This document shows, piece after piece, positions 48,801-61,082 of a stretch of 64,000 bases of DNA (position 1 is the first letter of the stretch; every line of letters begins with the position of its first letter). The translations under genes and the position numbers were made by a program. The stretch comes from Tachypleus tridentatus (taxonomy: Eukaryota > Arthropoda > Merostomata > Xiphosura > Limulidae). The stretch is from NCBI RefSeq assembly GCF_004210375.1, contig NC_134831.1, positions 41,698,035-41,762,034 on the forward strand, given 5' to 3'. The notes beneath the pieces were generated by a model. The model did no database searches and had not been told where the DNA came from. It was given only the letters and a program-made list of their open reading frames with translations.

Positions 48801-48987
48801 TGACCTTCTGACATCATGCTTGTTCACATGTTTAAAAATGAAACTTTCTATATTTGCTTACGCTGTATACAAATGTCTATAACTATATAATTTGTGTTTG
48901 GCAGTTGCAAAATTTATTCTCTTTGAATATAAGCCTCAATTCAAAATTCTTATAGTGCCATATTCAGTTTCAAATTCCGTAATGTAG
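45873..48987. other. AUTS2-like gene, intron 1
   Basis: AT-rich intronic sequence with no SINE. An exact 20-bp inverted pair AGAATGAAGTGGAACAGCAT lies at 47684-47703 and its complement at 48539-48558 (in the intron's distal part). Confidence 0.6.
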
Positions 48988-49126
48988 GAAGGAGATTGTC
49001 ACCTTAGAAATGGTGAAGTAAAGAATTATCAAAATGATGAAAGACTTGAATTGATTTTAAAGGAAATGAAAAAGAAAAAAAAGGGTGAAATACTCTTAGT
49101 TAAATCAGATAAACTGCCTACAGAAG
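48988..49126 (+). CDS. AUTS2-like gene, candidate second exon
   Basis: A 139-nt stop-free stretch between an AATGTAG acceptor and a strong GAAG|GTATGT donor. Its entry phase 0 fits exon 1's exit phase. It encodes EGDCHLRNGEVKNYQNDERL, then a lysine-rich run and GEILLVKSDKLPTE. The charged, Lys-rich character suits AUTS2 family exon 2 in a general way, but I see no residue-level alignment. The acceptor's pyrimidine tract is weak. It could be a cryptic exon. Confidence 0.42.
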
Positions 49127-50371
49127 GTATGTTTAAGTGGTGGAAAAATAAGGTTGAAAATGCAGACTTAGCATGTAAGTGTTGAGTATTCAGATCTAGA
49201 AAAAACTACAAGTTTTGTGGTTGTTATATAGAATAATTTACCTAATGGTTTAGTGTGTGCTGTTTGGTAGGTGGCTGTGAAACTTGTAGTTTGATGATTT
49301 CAGTAGAAATGTTTAGTTAAATTGATGTTTTAAATTCAGTTTTAAGTTTCATTATTTGTGACCTGCAGATTATAGATATTATATCCTAAATAAGTCATCA
49401 TATATTGCATCTATTCAGTTTACTATTATTAACAGATCTGAAAAAGAATGGTTATTAATATATAATCAATTAAATTGTTAGATTGCTTTTATGTGTGTAC
49501 GGTACTTCAATTGTTCAATTTTCTGATCAATGAAAGAATTAAATAATTTGTAGAAAGGTCATCATGTTTGCTATGTTCTGTGTCCAAAGCTTTTGAGCTA
49601 TTGTATGCATACAGAATGCTTTAGTGTTTTAGAAATGCATTGTTCTAGAAGTTGAAACAAAGCCTTTAACTTGAAAAAAGTTTTGATTACTTCACATAGA
49701 AACTACTTATTTTGACATGTAATGAGCATTTCTTTTTATCTGAATATCTAAACCGTATTTTAGAACTATGATTGTTTTAGTTCTCTGAAGTGCAGCCTCG
49801 AATAGTGTTAGAACGGATTGATGAATAGAACAATAGATAAAAGTTTGCTTGCTGTTTCATAAAACAATGGGATTATATAGTTTAGTATTTAGAATTGTTA
49901 TTGCTTTCACTTTTATCAGAAATTTAGGAGTTTAAATGTTTCATTCCTGTAATGTTTATGCAAAGAACCAGCACTTGCACTTGTGATATAAGAAACTAAT
50001 ACACTTCACACCCAGTGTCTCATTATGTGTTTATATAAAATGATTTATAACAGTAATCTATTACTCTGACTGTATGTATGTGACAAATTTTGATAACTAT
50101 CATATTTTTAAACTGATGTTAAATAATTTTTTAAATTCATATCTGTTTTTCCGTTTAACTATCCATCCAATTGCTTTATCATTCTTGCATATCTTTCTTT
50201 ATATATAATATTAATTTTGGGTCACTTAATTTTTACTACCTGTTAATCTGTTTAAATAAACATCTGGTACAACTTATCCTTTTAAAAGATACAGTGTTAT
50301 GTTTTTTTGCTAGAACTATTTAAATTATGATTTTGTTGCTGATGAAAAGTCTGCTTTAAATAACAAGTTCA

Positions 50372-50401
50372 CAGAGAGAGAGAGAGAGAGTGAGAGAGAG
50401 A
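50372..50401 (+). repeat. GA microsatellite
   Basis: About 14 GA dinucleotides, interrupted once by TG. Confidence 0.9.
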
Positions 50402-51299
50402 AAAAGGTGGGATGATTCATGGTTTAAATGCAGATTACTGTTTAGAAAGCTGTAGTCATAGATTTGGCAATAGAAACTCGAATGTTAATATTAATGGATT
50501 TGATAGTTGGAAAAGTAAAAACACTGTATGTTCATTGGCAAAAATATCCAAGCCATTAACTAAAGGATTCCATAAACTAGTTTGGGAAAGTTTATAAATA
50601 AAATAGATTTTCATTCAAAGTGGATATTCAAGTAACTTAGATGGCTGAATGCCCATATGTCAACTATTGTTCCTTATCTTTAGTGAGCAGGTTAAGGTCT
50701 GCACATACAATGAGCAATGGTCTTTAATTTCATTTTTAAACCTAAGCCTTGTTCTGTGTTGTGGAAATGTGCATGTTTAACAGAAAGAAAGTACTCATAT
50801 TTTCTTTATACTAATGGTGATTGTTTTTTAGTGTTAAGATGAATTTAATTTGAAAGTACGTTTCATGTTTGTAGGTATAGAACTGCTTCTGAAAGTAGGT
50901 CATCATTGTTTGAAGTACTGTTAAACTACATGCACCACTAGTTTGTACATGTACTAGAAATGCCTGTACTTATTGAGGGATGTATGGGCTAATGAGCTTA
51001 GAGCACCAAAACATTTTGGTTATTTTCTTTTTGACGAACTTACAAATTTGTAACATTGTGATTCATTTTATGAATATGAAAAAATATGTTGTTTGTTTAG
51101 TATTTCCTGACAAATGGAAATATTTGTCTTATCTTATTTCTTTGTTTATGTGATGGATTTAGTATATGAAATGAAGGAATGTGAAACAGGAAATATGAAC
51201 AAATTTCACTGTAGGGCTTCAGCTTCTCGAAACATGGCACAATATATGTACTGATTTTAATGTGTTTAAAATGAATTATGTATTTTTTCCAACAATATT

Positions 51300-51425
51300 G
51301 TTGTATATCTTTTATTATTATAATATATCTATATAATGTAATTGTGATATTATAGTGTATATGTATATTGTAGTACGACTGTGATATTATAGTGTATTTG
51401 TGTATTGTAGTATATCTGTGATGTT
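51300..51425 (+). repeat. Degenerate tandem repeat
   Basis: CTGTGATATTATAGTGTAT and TATTGTAGTA motifs recur at roughly 45-bp spacing for about three units. Confidence 0.6.
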
Positions 51426-52864
51426 CAAATGATAGATGTGTAAAAGGCTGATAATGTTATATTTTTCACTTTAGTAAGAAACCTAATATAATAAGTGAAT
51501 AAAACCTTGTTTGTTAAACTGTAGTTGTTATTGTACTGTTACTAAGTAGCAGTGAATCATGAAATGTAAGAAACTGTTTTGTTACACAGTCGATACAGTT
51601 TCTGGGAAAATACATGAAACTACTTTTGTATTATCTTTTGTTGATATCTTTGCAATTATTAGGCCTAATTTTGATAAATGTAAGTTTTTGTAGTGTTTTT
51701 GTTTTTTGTTTCATTACCTTTAGTAGTTTTTGTTGAATTAATTTTTATCTTTTATATATAATATATACTTGGTTCTAGTCCTTACGTGCTGTGTACCAAG
51801 TGGAATTGGGTACACATACTTGATGAGAGATGCTAGCAGTTTGATAGATCATCTGTATTTATTGATTGATGTTTCAAAGCCAGTTCTTATTACACTTCTT
51901 TTAAATACTGTGCTCAGGTAATCATATTTCATTAGTTCCTAGACCATGATAAACAAGATACTTTAGAATGCAAACTATATCTGCTGAACTAATTTAACTA
52001 AATTAAACAAATCAAACAAATCTCAAAATTCCAATTCAATAATACAAATTCTTAAAATGTAGTTTTTACACTTCAGATCATGAAGGAATGTAGAGTTTTC
52101 AATTTCAGAAATGACAATTCAGTATATGAAGACTGTACACTTATAAATGTGTAATTTACTTAAAATTAGTCTCTTTTTTTTTTTTTAATCCCAATTGTTC
52201 TGTTGTCATGTCTCACTTTATTAGTTCATAATGAATCCTGTAGAAGTGGTCAGAATCTAACCACTTCACACTTCCTTCAAGCACTGGTATGGGAAATGGA
52301 TTGAGATAAAAACTATGCTAAGACAAGCATAAAATGTTATAGCATGTTCTGGTAAGGCAACACAGATAGTTAAACAGGTCATTGTTCTACAAGGAAGTGA
52401 GTGCTATAAGAGCATGGTAACAAAGGAAATACAACAACAGAGATAATAGTACATAATTAAAAGCTGTGGTTGCAAATGGCATTGCTGCTAGTTAGAAGAC
52501 TGAGAGCTTGGCAACAGGAGTTTGTATTTAAGAATTGTTCATTTGCATTGTTGCTGTTCAGAAGACTGGAAAAGTGTTGTTTAGCATTTGGTTGTGCTAC
52601 AACCTAATCACTTAGTTTTGTAGACTTGTAACATATGGTTTACTGAATCCAAGTTGTTGTCTGCCTCTGCATAGAAATAATAAATCTGTTTAATGAAGTT
52701 GGACAAACATCTAAGAAACAGAAAAACAGTTTGTTGTTATAGTTCATGAGCTTCGTCCTCTTTTCTTATATGTTACAGTAGCAAAATTTCCATAAGTAGA
52801 AGTGATGACCAAGATAAAACAATAGGGTTTCATACTAATCAGTGATGTCGAGAAACCCATTTGT

Positions 52865-53044
52865 TGAGAAATATATATGCAAAAACGGCTCATTTGGGTT
52901 GAGAAAATATTTTACGTAGAAGAGCGAACAACGTTTCGACCTTCTTAGTTGTGAACCTGACGATGACCGAAGAAAGTCGAAACGTTGTTCGCTCTTCTAT
53001 GTAAAATATTTTCTCAACCCAAACAAGCCGTTTTTGCATATATA
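52865..53044 (+). mobile_element. Penelope-like terminal hairpin, copy 2 (near-perfect palindrome)
   Basis: The left arm 52865-52946 and right arm 52970-53044 are complementary over about 75 nt with only a few mismatches (for example GAGAAAATATTTTAC against GTAAAATATTTTCTC). Between and overlapping them lies CTGACGA (52957), a GACC/AGTC stem and GAAAC (52979), the hammerhead-type core seen in copy 1. It is a solo pLTR-like unit within the AUTS2-like intron. Confidence 0.65.
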
Positions 53045-55374
53045 GGGTTTCATACTATGTATTGTATAATGATCTAATTTGTATCTGTCTGGAATGTTAA
53101 ATTTCTTATTCAGGTATTTCATTGTAATCCTTTTAAAAATGCACAAAATGATCAGTACATATTTAGTTCTTTGTATAATTAAGTGCATACCAATATTTTG
53201 TTTCCCAGGTAGGGTTGAAAGACAGTGTATAGTTAAGCAGACCTGATAAAGAGAAATTAAACTTAAAATGTGTGTTGGTAAAAAATATCAGACCTTCCAA
53301 GAAAAGTTAGCATGACATTTAAGTCCAATTTTTTCTTATTGCTTTTCATGATAATCAAAGGCAGAAAAGTTGTAACAAACAACGGTAGAAAAAAACTGGC
53401 ATGAGGAGTTACTACATCATAAAATACAAAACCACCTGAACGTACAAGTAAAGGAAACAATTACTAATGTTAAAACTATGCTCAGTAGCAGTGACTGGTT
53501 TTTGGATAGAAGAAAAAAACTCGGTACCAGCAGGTGAAAATGTAGCCAATTATTGTAACAGCAGCAGGAAGTCACATAGGCAGTGGATGAAGTGATAGTT
53601 TGTTAAAAGGGATATCAAATTTCAAGTGTTTAATGATGTATTAAGTGAACATGCTATGAAAAGATTCTCTTTGATGTGTTCTTTATGAATAAGCCATCAA
53701 CACTCATTTTGAGTATTAAAGAACTTCCTTAAAAATTGTGCTTCAGAAAATGTAACCAAATTGACTTTTGAAATTCATGTAATGTATGTATAAATAGCAT
53801 TTCAGATACATTTTTGTCTCTCATGGTCCAGCTTGTGGTATTTATGAAATGGCCTCCTGGGTAATGACCTGTGTGAGAGAGGTGAATAGATCTGAAGTAA
53901 TGTTTTTTTAACATTTCTGATTTGAAATCTGATATAGGTAAAGTGATGTTGGATTTTATGTGATTTTTATTGTGAACTCAACTGTCATTATGAAAAGAAG
54001 TTTAGAAAAACCAAGGTTTACTTAAGCTGTTCTATGACATTGTGATATCCTAAAATTTGACATAAAGTGACTAGACTATGATTTTCGGTTAGACTACAGA
54101 AGAAAATACATGTTTATCTGTTTATTCTTACACACTTTTTCTGATATTCAAATTTGATAAAGTGTGTTTCTTGTGGTCTGAATTCACAGAAAGGCATTTT
54201 TTGGGTTAATACAAGTACTTGGCTTTAGAAATTTTGAATTGCATACATAAAGTTAAGCATAATGTTACTGTATATTGGATTTTTTACAGTAAATTCATAA
54301 TCACACATTTATTCTTCCAAAACTCCAAATGATTACAAAAATATTTAGTTTTAAGTTTGTGAAAATATCTGCATGAAGCACTTCAATCTTTTCCCCTGGT
54401 GATGATAGTCAGTCTTTGGGTGCTTTGAAAATTGAGTTGTTTGTTGAAAATGTTAGTAAATGGTAATAGTATTCTTGGTGAATCAGAACAGAACTAAAAT
54501 GGTAGCTAAAATATATATACATACATTAAAGTACTTTCAAGACATCTATTAACTTACTTGGTGATGTAGTATAGGCAAACTGATGTAACTTAAACCTAAT
54601 TTGTTTATTATATTCCTTATCCTGCCTTAGTTTACATATTTTTTTCTTATTGTACAGATAAGAAAAGTAACAGGTAGTTTACAGGATAAAACAAAGACTG
54701 AAACAACTAACATTATTAAAAGAATTAAATAACTGAGCAAGTTAACATCCGAATGTATCGATGTAACATAAAGTTTATAAATAACAAATAAATACCTATA
54801 AATCAAGTTTACATCAAGAACTTGGGGCAGTTATCCCCAGTGAATTATACTACTTTTGATTTTGGGAACAATAAATATATCTAAAATGTGTTTATTTTTC
54901 TGTCTGTACATAACTCAACACTCCTCTTTTAAAGCTACTTCCACCTTTCTTACTAAATCCCGAAATGGCACTTCTGGTTCAGATGCATGATGAGATATTT
55001 GATATCACTGCAAAAGTTTTTCTTTCTTTAAAAAGTAAGTCTTGAAACATTTCTTATTAAAGGATTAAATACAACTCCATCTGTAATGGTAAATAGGAGC
55101 TTAATAGTTTAACACAATTATTTTATAGACTTTACCAGTGGTCACAAACATAGCCTTATTAACGCGATAGGTTTGACAGACTTCATCAATAACCACAGGA
55201 GTGATTACACAAAGTGGATTGATGTTGTTATTTTGCTAGATTCTGTATTAATTGCCTAAGTTTGACTGTGTGGGTATTTGGGTATTGATGTTGTTAAATA
55301 CCCAGGAGGGTCAGGTACATTTTAAATACCCAGGAGGGTAAGGTACATTTAATTGCCTAACAGTAGTGTAGTTT
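53045..55374. other. Intronic stretch of the AUTS2-like gene
   Basis: No exon recognised. A 28-bp direct repeat with AATACCCAGGAGGGT(C/A)AGGTACATTT occurs twice at about 55296-55350. Confidence 0.5.
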
Positions 55375-55607
55375 GTGTGTTTTGAATTTCCCGCAGAGCT
55401 ACACGAGGGCTAACCACGCTAGCCGTCCCTAATTTTGCAGTGTAAGGCTAGAGAGAAGGCAGCTAGTCATCACTACCCACCGCCAACTCTTGGGCTACTG
55501 TTTTACCACCGAATAGTGGGATTGACCGTCACATTATAATGCCCCCACGGCTGATAGGGCGAGCATGTTTGGAGTAATGGGGATTCGAACCCGCGACCCT
55601 CAAATTA
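55375..55607 (-). mobile_element. Family 1 SINE, head truncated
   Basis: GAATTTCCCGCAGAGCTACA, CGCCAACTCTTGGGCTACTG and GGGGATTCGAACCCGCGACC on the minus strand. The final 20-30 nt of the head are missing. Confidence 0.9.
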
Positions 55608-57518
55608 TCTAACAATAGAAGAACGTATTTTTGATTGAAATGTGTACTTTTTGATTAGTGGCAAAGTTGTGCTTGTGTGTCTATTAGATTGTTTGTCGTG
55701 AAATGGTTTATTGAGTTCACAAGAGAAGTCTATCGTTAAAGAAAAGATGATACATCCGAACGTGATTGAGTGAAGTTTTGAGAAAAAAACAATGTTATTT
55801 TGTTTGTTCGGCAAAGTAACAATGGCGTTTTTCATAATAAATTATTGCAAACGATAATTGTTTTGTCAACGACATAGTCTAGTACAAAAAATGTATACAA
55901 CGTTTAAAATGGTAAACTTGTTTAATGCACCTTGCCTTTGGTACAAAGATTGTTCATATACACAACGTGTATCATTGTTGGTGTATAAACAGCAACACGC
56001 TTGATAAATAACAATACAAACAACGTGCTAGTGAGTCATTAAAAAAAAGTAAAAAGCCAGGACAAAGTTGTTCTGGTGACTGTAAAACAGCCTGGTGATT
56101 TTATTACATCGTATACATTGTGATGTAGTCTATAATAATTGCTTTAAATATATGATTCATTCCTGGTTTTAATAATTACTCTGCTAATCTCAGCAGTGGA
56201 ATTTTGAGACATAAATTTACCATTGAAAGTTAATACACGTTTAACTTATAATAGTTACTGAACTAATTTTAGCTACATTACATGTTTTTGCCCACGTTCT
56301 AATTTGTACTTTTTGTATTTTTATTTCGATAACAATAATAATATAAGTAAAGCGCAATGAAACAACAAACAAAAATATCATAGTGCAAGTTAAGATAATC
56401 GTATGTCATAAAAACACAGCTTTTGGTCCGTCAGTAAGCCTAATTGGATTGCAATTACGGCATAGTTCTGTACGTCTAACTGTAGTTTTATATTCTGATA
56501 GTCTATATAATAACCTACGTCCATGACTCACAAATTGTTACTAATCTTATACCCGTCCAATTTATCACTGCTGTGTGTGCACCTGAGAGTTCATCAGTGG
56601 AGTTTCTTCAAGGTAAAAAAAAAAAAAAAATGTGTACACGTTTACCTTGAAAAACAGCAAATAGCGTTTAACCTCGGAACACGCACGCTTCCCAGCGTAT
56701 TGAGATGCGTTAGTTGGTCCACTTGGTGTTTAGTTGGAGCAAGTAGCGAATGGGTATTTGGACTGGATGGTAAAGAGTGCAAACATCGTTTGTTTCTTCT
56801 GATTAATAACAACAAAATCACTGTAGTGTGAGGTTAATGGTGTCATCATAAGTGAGAGGGTTATACGTCTCTGAAGATAAACTGTTTAGCTGAGTACATG
56901 CTGTATCGGTGTTATTTGTTAACTGAAGATAAACTGTCTAGCTGTCGTCTTCTTTTTTGTTGCTGTTTGTATATTTTTCTTGTTTTGTCTGCGTTTTTCA
57001 GATAATTTAACTTTCTGTATGTCTTTAACGCAAATTATTTGGTATGATAGGTGATGTTTAAGTGTATATTTAAAACCAAAATAAAATTTAGCTGGGTTAC
57101 GTGGTTGTTGTAGCAAGAATGTACAATCAAAGAATTAGGTTCGGTCTCTACCTGTTTTTGTACATTGAAATTTACGTTTCAGTAAAGAGAATAAATTCAC
57201 CAGCATGTAGAATATTGAACGTGTTTGAGTGTGGTGTTTATTTCTTAAAATATACAAACTGAAAGGAAAGAATAAATACACAAAATATTCAGGAGGCCGT
57301 TATCGAATTTTGCCGTCCTTCTCCTACATTTCTCCTGATTTGCTAATATTTTGTACTTTTTACATTGCGTAACATAAATTGTTTTAACCCTAAATCTGAC
57401 AACATTTTAATTCTTTTGAGTGATTAAAACCAGCTTTCCTGTTGACTTAATGTAGTAGCAAAATTCCTCATATCAAGTAATTTAAAACAGGAAAAGTTTG
57501 TATCGTCTTATTTGGTGT

Positions 57519-57608
57519 TTGTATTAATATAGTGTGTTAAAGTATCATAGTTTATCGATTTGATTGTATTAATATAGTGTGTTAAAGTATCATAGTTTAT
57601 CGATTTGA
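57519..57608 (+). repeat. Exact 45-bp tandem duplication
   Basis: TTGTATTAATATAGTGTGTT through TTTATCGATTTGA is present twice in a row with essentially no differences. Confidence 0.92.
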
Positions 57609-57672
57609 ACGTCCAAAACAAAATCTTTATTTTTAAACTGTCACGTCTTTTTTCTTACTCCTCGAAACTCAG

Positions 57673-57862
57673 ATACGTTTTCACAAGGAATAGATTGTCA
57701 AAAAATTTAAAATTTGTACTCAAGCGAATCATTGTTGTCAAGTAAGATATGCATGTTTTTATATTAAATACGTTTTCACAAGGAATAGATTGTCAAAAAA
57801 TTTAAAATTTGTACTCAAGCGAATCATTGTTGTCAAGTAAGATATGCATGTTTTTATATTAA
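57673..57862 (+). repeat. Exact 95-bp tandem duplication
   Basis: ATACGTTTTCACAAGGAATA through CATGTTTTTATATTAA is repeated head to tail without visible differences, so it is recent or an assembly effect. Confidence 0.93.
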
Positions 57863-58340
57863 ATTTCGTGTGTTTAGACTGTTTTCTGTTGTGTACATGG
57901 TTGCAGACTTCTGCTCAGTTGATTAACCCATAAACAGCGGGAATATTGTAGGTAGCAGCATCATTTGATGATGGCCGCCGTTCAAGGGTCAAATTGGACT
58001 TCAGTTAGCATACGTTACTGTAAAAAAGAAAAAACAAACAAACTAGATTAGAGCCATCAAAAGATTTTAATTTTTTAATTATAAAACATTTTATACGATA
58101 GAATATTTGCATAATGTGTAAAATAGCGTTACTTTGATCTTTAACATATGACAGGACGACCATGATCTTTGATATAAAAATGGTATTTTGGCACCTTATG
58201 TAAACGTCATATTGACCTTTTGAATTGCCCTTTAATATTCATTAACTACTTTGACACACCTCCACAACAGTTACGGTACCACTTAATATCCCTAACCAAA
58301 ACTTTAACACACTTCCACAATAATTCCAGTGTCAACTGTA

Positions 58341-58455
58341 CCCTGCCGAGGCAGCGGTAAATCTGCGTATTTACAACGCTAAAATCAGGGGTTCGATTCC
58401 CCTCGCTGGACACAGCAGATAGTCCGATGTGGCTTTCCTATAAGAAAAACGCACA
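58341..58455 (+). mobile_element. Family 2 SINE, well preserved
   Basis: CCCTGCCGAGGCAGCGGTAA, AGGGGTTCGATTCCCCTCGC and GGACACAGCAGATAGTCCGA, then an AAAAACGCACAC tail. Confidence 0.9.
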
Positions 58456-59371
58456 CATTATAACCTAACACCACGAACCAAAACATGGACATATGTCTAT
58501 AACAGTGACTATCTATCTTTTTGAAAAAGATGAAGATAATAACTGATTGAACGTATTTCGTTCTGGAACGTAAAGCGCTTCGTTATACATAGAAGTAATA
58601 CAGTAGTTGTTATTAGCGAAGATTTAACTGTTTGATGTAACTCCAAGACTGAGAATTTATCAACTTAAAGTTAACAGTAAATACTTGGAAAAAATTTGAT
58701 ATTTTATCAATTAAAAACAAGAGAAAAAGAAAAGTAAAAATAAGGCTAGTTAAGAATTTGTAAGTTAATGATGGCGTCGAAGATCAATCCTAGATCCTAC
58801 CTGAGATCCAGAGCTGTTGTACTAGTATTTTTACATGTATGTTCGATGTGACTGACAGGTCTGGACTCGACTATACACAGAGTTAATGCCTTTGTTATAG
58901 TTCCTGACACAGGAATTTTGTCGCCTATTAATTCATAAGAAACCAGAAAACATGAAATATACAATCGAAAAGGGCATACGTTTCAGATAAAATTTGGAAT
59001 GTTCAGCCTGCTATGAATATATACTTATATCTATACACACATGTGGGCCGAAGTAGATTTCCCTAATACCGAATAATGAAACAAGAAGTGAAACGTCGTC
59101 ATGATTGTACTATATATGCACGGTCGCTGAAATACAAAAGAATAATCATCAATTCTGTTTTGCCAAGTGAGCAGGTGGAGGGTCTTTACTGCCCATTTTG
59201 TGGATTATCATTTTTTTGTATCAGTTCTGCAAAGATAGGGTTTAACATGAATGTTTATAACGTTTGCTGTGAGGTCGGTTACAATTCGATATTGTCTGGC
59301 CTCCTAAGAGGTGAGCACATTCACATAATTTGACCTGAAGTTTTTGGTCTGTTTTGTAATAAACGAACATT

Positions 59372-59416
59372 GTGAAAATGGTACTCCCCGCCCATGGGCG
59401 GAGGTACCATTCTCAC
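59372..59416. repeat. 45-bp near-perfect palindrome
   Basis: GTGAAAATGGTACTCCCCGC plus CCA faces TGGGCGGAGGTACCATTCTC plus AC with no loop. One substitution and a one-base slip interrupt the pairing. Its GC-rich core stands out from the intron. Confidence 0.85.
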
Positions 59417-60386
59417 CATGTCTATAGAAAAACACAAGAAAGCAAGGTATCAATGTCCATCTTGTCTGGTGTTGTTGGAGTTCGCATTTTGTCCTGATTT
59501 TCATGTCATAAGGCCGTAAGCCAGCAACATCAACGTAAACAGCCAACCTTTACACCAGATAATTAGACAAAGTCCCGCAGACTAGACAGCGTTACGAGAT
59601 TTGTATCGTGAACCCCAAGAAACGTGGAACATACAGACAAGTTTCTGTTCGCCAGGACGAATGTTAGTCTACTTTTTTCGACAGTCTAGTCTTGGTCGCG
59701 ACAAATGTCAAGGTCAGTAGCCAAAAGGATTTGACGACAGCTCCCCCCCCCTCTACCATTCAATTCTCTCTGTCCTTTGCCTCTGAGGTGCATGACAGCA
59801 TTTATCGGGAGTAAATTTAGTCGCAACTGACGATACATACTGACAGACAATCAACAATTCTGTTATCATATTTCAAGATTAAGTTGATGCATGTCCTCAT
59901 AGGTTTATTGTGAATAGCCGCTACGAGTTGCTTTTTACCTTCTATATCGCGATTTTTAGATCTTTTAAATATGTTCTAGTCTTTACTTTATTAGAGTATC
60001 AATTACGGAAACTTAATAAGTTCAGTCAGGATGATAAAACGTAGTGAAAAAGCACTGAAAGTGAGCATTTCGACCAAACACCATTGTTTAACTTACACAA
60101 AATGGGGGTATCTGTCTGTACAATGGAATTTACATATTAACTTATGTACTTTCTTTCCTTCATTTGACCTTGTGGAGCATTTAATTCGAAGGTTAGAGTC
60201 CCATTATCAAGTATACTCGCTTTTTAGCTACGGGGGCATTATAATGTGCGATTAATCCTTCTTTTTGTTTGTAAAGTGTTTGTGGGGATGATGTACAATT
60301 TTATGTAATTTTGCGTGAAATTCAATAAACAAAGTTTTCTTTCTTATAATAAAGATATCCATTACTTCTCTAGAGCAAGTATATCA

Positions 60387-60427
60387 ATATATATATATAT
60401 ATATATCTATACACGTACACACACACA
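60387..60427 (+). repeat. TA/CA microsatellite
   Basis: (AT)n followed by CTATACACGTACACACACAC. Confidence 0.9.
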
Positions 60428-60788
60428 TCCAAGTACAAGCACTGTGGTAGTAGTTTCAAGTGAGGCTAGGGAAAACTCTAAAATTTCCACCTTGGATACT
60501 GTTCGTTATCGCTAGGGTCCGTCCATATACTACACTATACTCAATTATGGTTGGTTGTCAAAGCACCGAGTGCAAAGGACTTCCCAAAGAAATGCTGTAG
60601 TATTCATGAATTGTGTATGTAGAATACTACGAGATTATCAGCTGTAAATAATGGCGTCCTTTTTATTGTAGTTATTTTTGTCTGGTTTGTGTTATCAATG
60701 TAATCGTGAACCTACAAGCACTTTCGTGCATAAATGATTTCTGAAATGGTTGTTTTTGAAGCCATTAGTGGGGATGAGGGGGGGGGCA

Positions 60789-60920
60789 TTTGAACTACCC
60801 AGCAGTGGATCAACAGTAATTTCGAGGGCTTTGGCGATAAAATTCGTGGTTTGATTCCCTCGAGGGGGAGAGGCAGCATAGATAATCCATTATGCACATT
60901 GTGCTTAATAACAAACAAAG
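60789..60920 (+). mobile_element. Family 2 SINE, diverged
   Basis: TGAACTACCCAGCAGTGG... head, GTGGTTTGATTCCCTCGAGG and GAGAGGCAGCATAGATAATC keep the family 2 order with many changes. Confidence 0.55.
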
Positions 60921-61035
60921 GAAACTGTTTGAGATCCAACGCTAACTCAATGGGCAACTGTTAAAAAGTAACCGGAATTATATTTTATTACGAAGCTTCA
61001 TGTTATCTCTCGAAATGTGTTATAAATGTGATTTC

Positions 61036-61082
61036 AGTGACTCAGCGGCATGTCTGCGGACTCGCACTGCTAGAAACAATCA
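61036..61082 (+). mobile_element. Family 2 SINE head fragment
   Basis: CAGTGACTCAGCGGCATGTC followed by TGCGGACTCGCACTGC matches the first 45 bp of the family 2 head only. Confidence 0.55.

Larger units (their letters stand above)
49127..52864. other. Intronic stretch of the AUTS2-like gene
   Basis: It contains a GA microsatellite (50372-50401), an open frame just after it (to 50597) that I do not accept as an exon, and a degenerate tandem repeat with GTGATATTATAGTGTAT at 51300-51425. Confidence 0.5.
55608..58340. other. Intronic stretch with two young tandem duplications
   Basis: No exon recognised. It holds the duplications at 57519-57608 and 57673-57862, and an A-run with an 11-bp inverted pair TTCAAGGTAAA/TTTACCTTGAA at about 56607-56653. 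Confidence 0.5.

Noticed and set aside
50412..50597. Possible AUTS2-like third exon after the GA repeat
   Set aside because: The entry phase could fit, but the acceptor is a purine-rich GA run without a pyrimidine tract, the donor is poor and the frame ends in a stop.
56523..56831. 102-codon frame
   Set aside because: Crosses a long A-run that forms the Lys stretch; no domain, no supported start.
59076..59333. 85-codon frame with two CxxC-like cysteines
   Set aside because: VEGLYCPFCGLSFF suggests a zinc motif but lacks partner residues, and no splice sites fit an exon.
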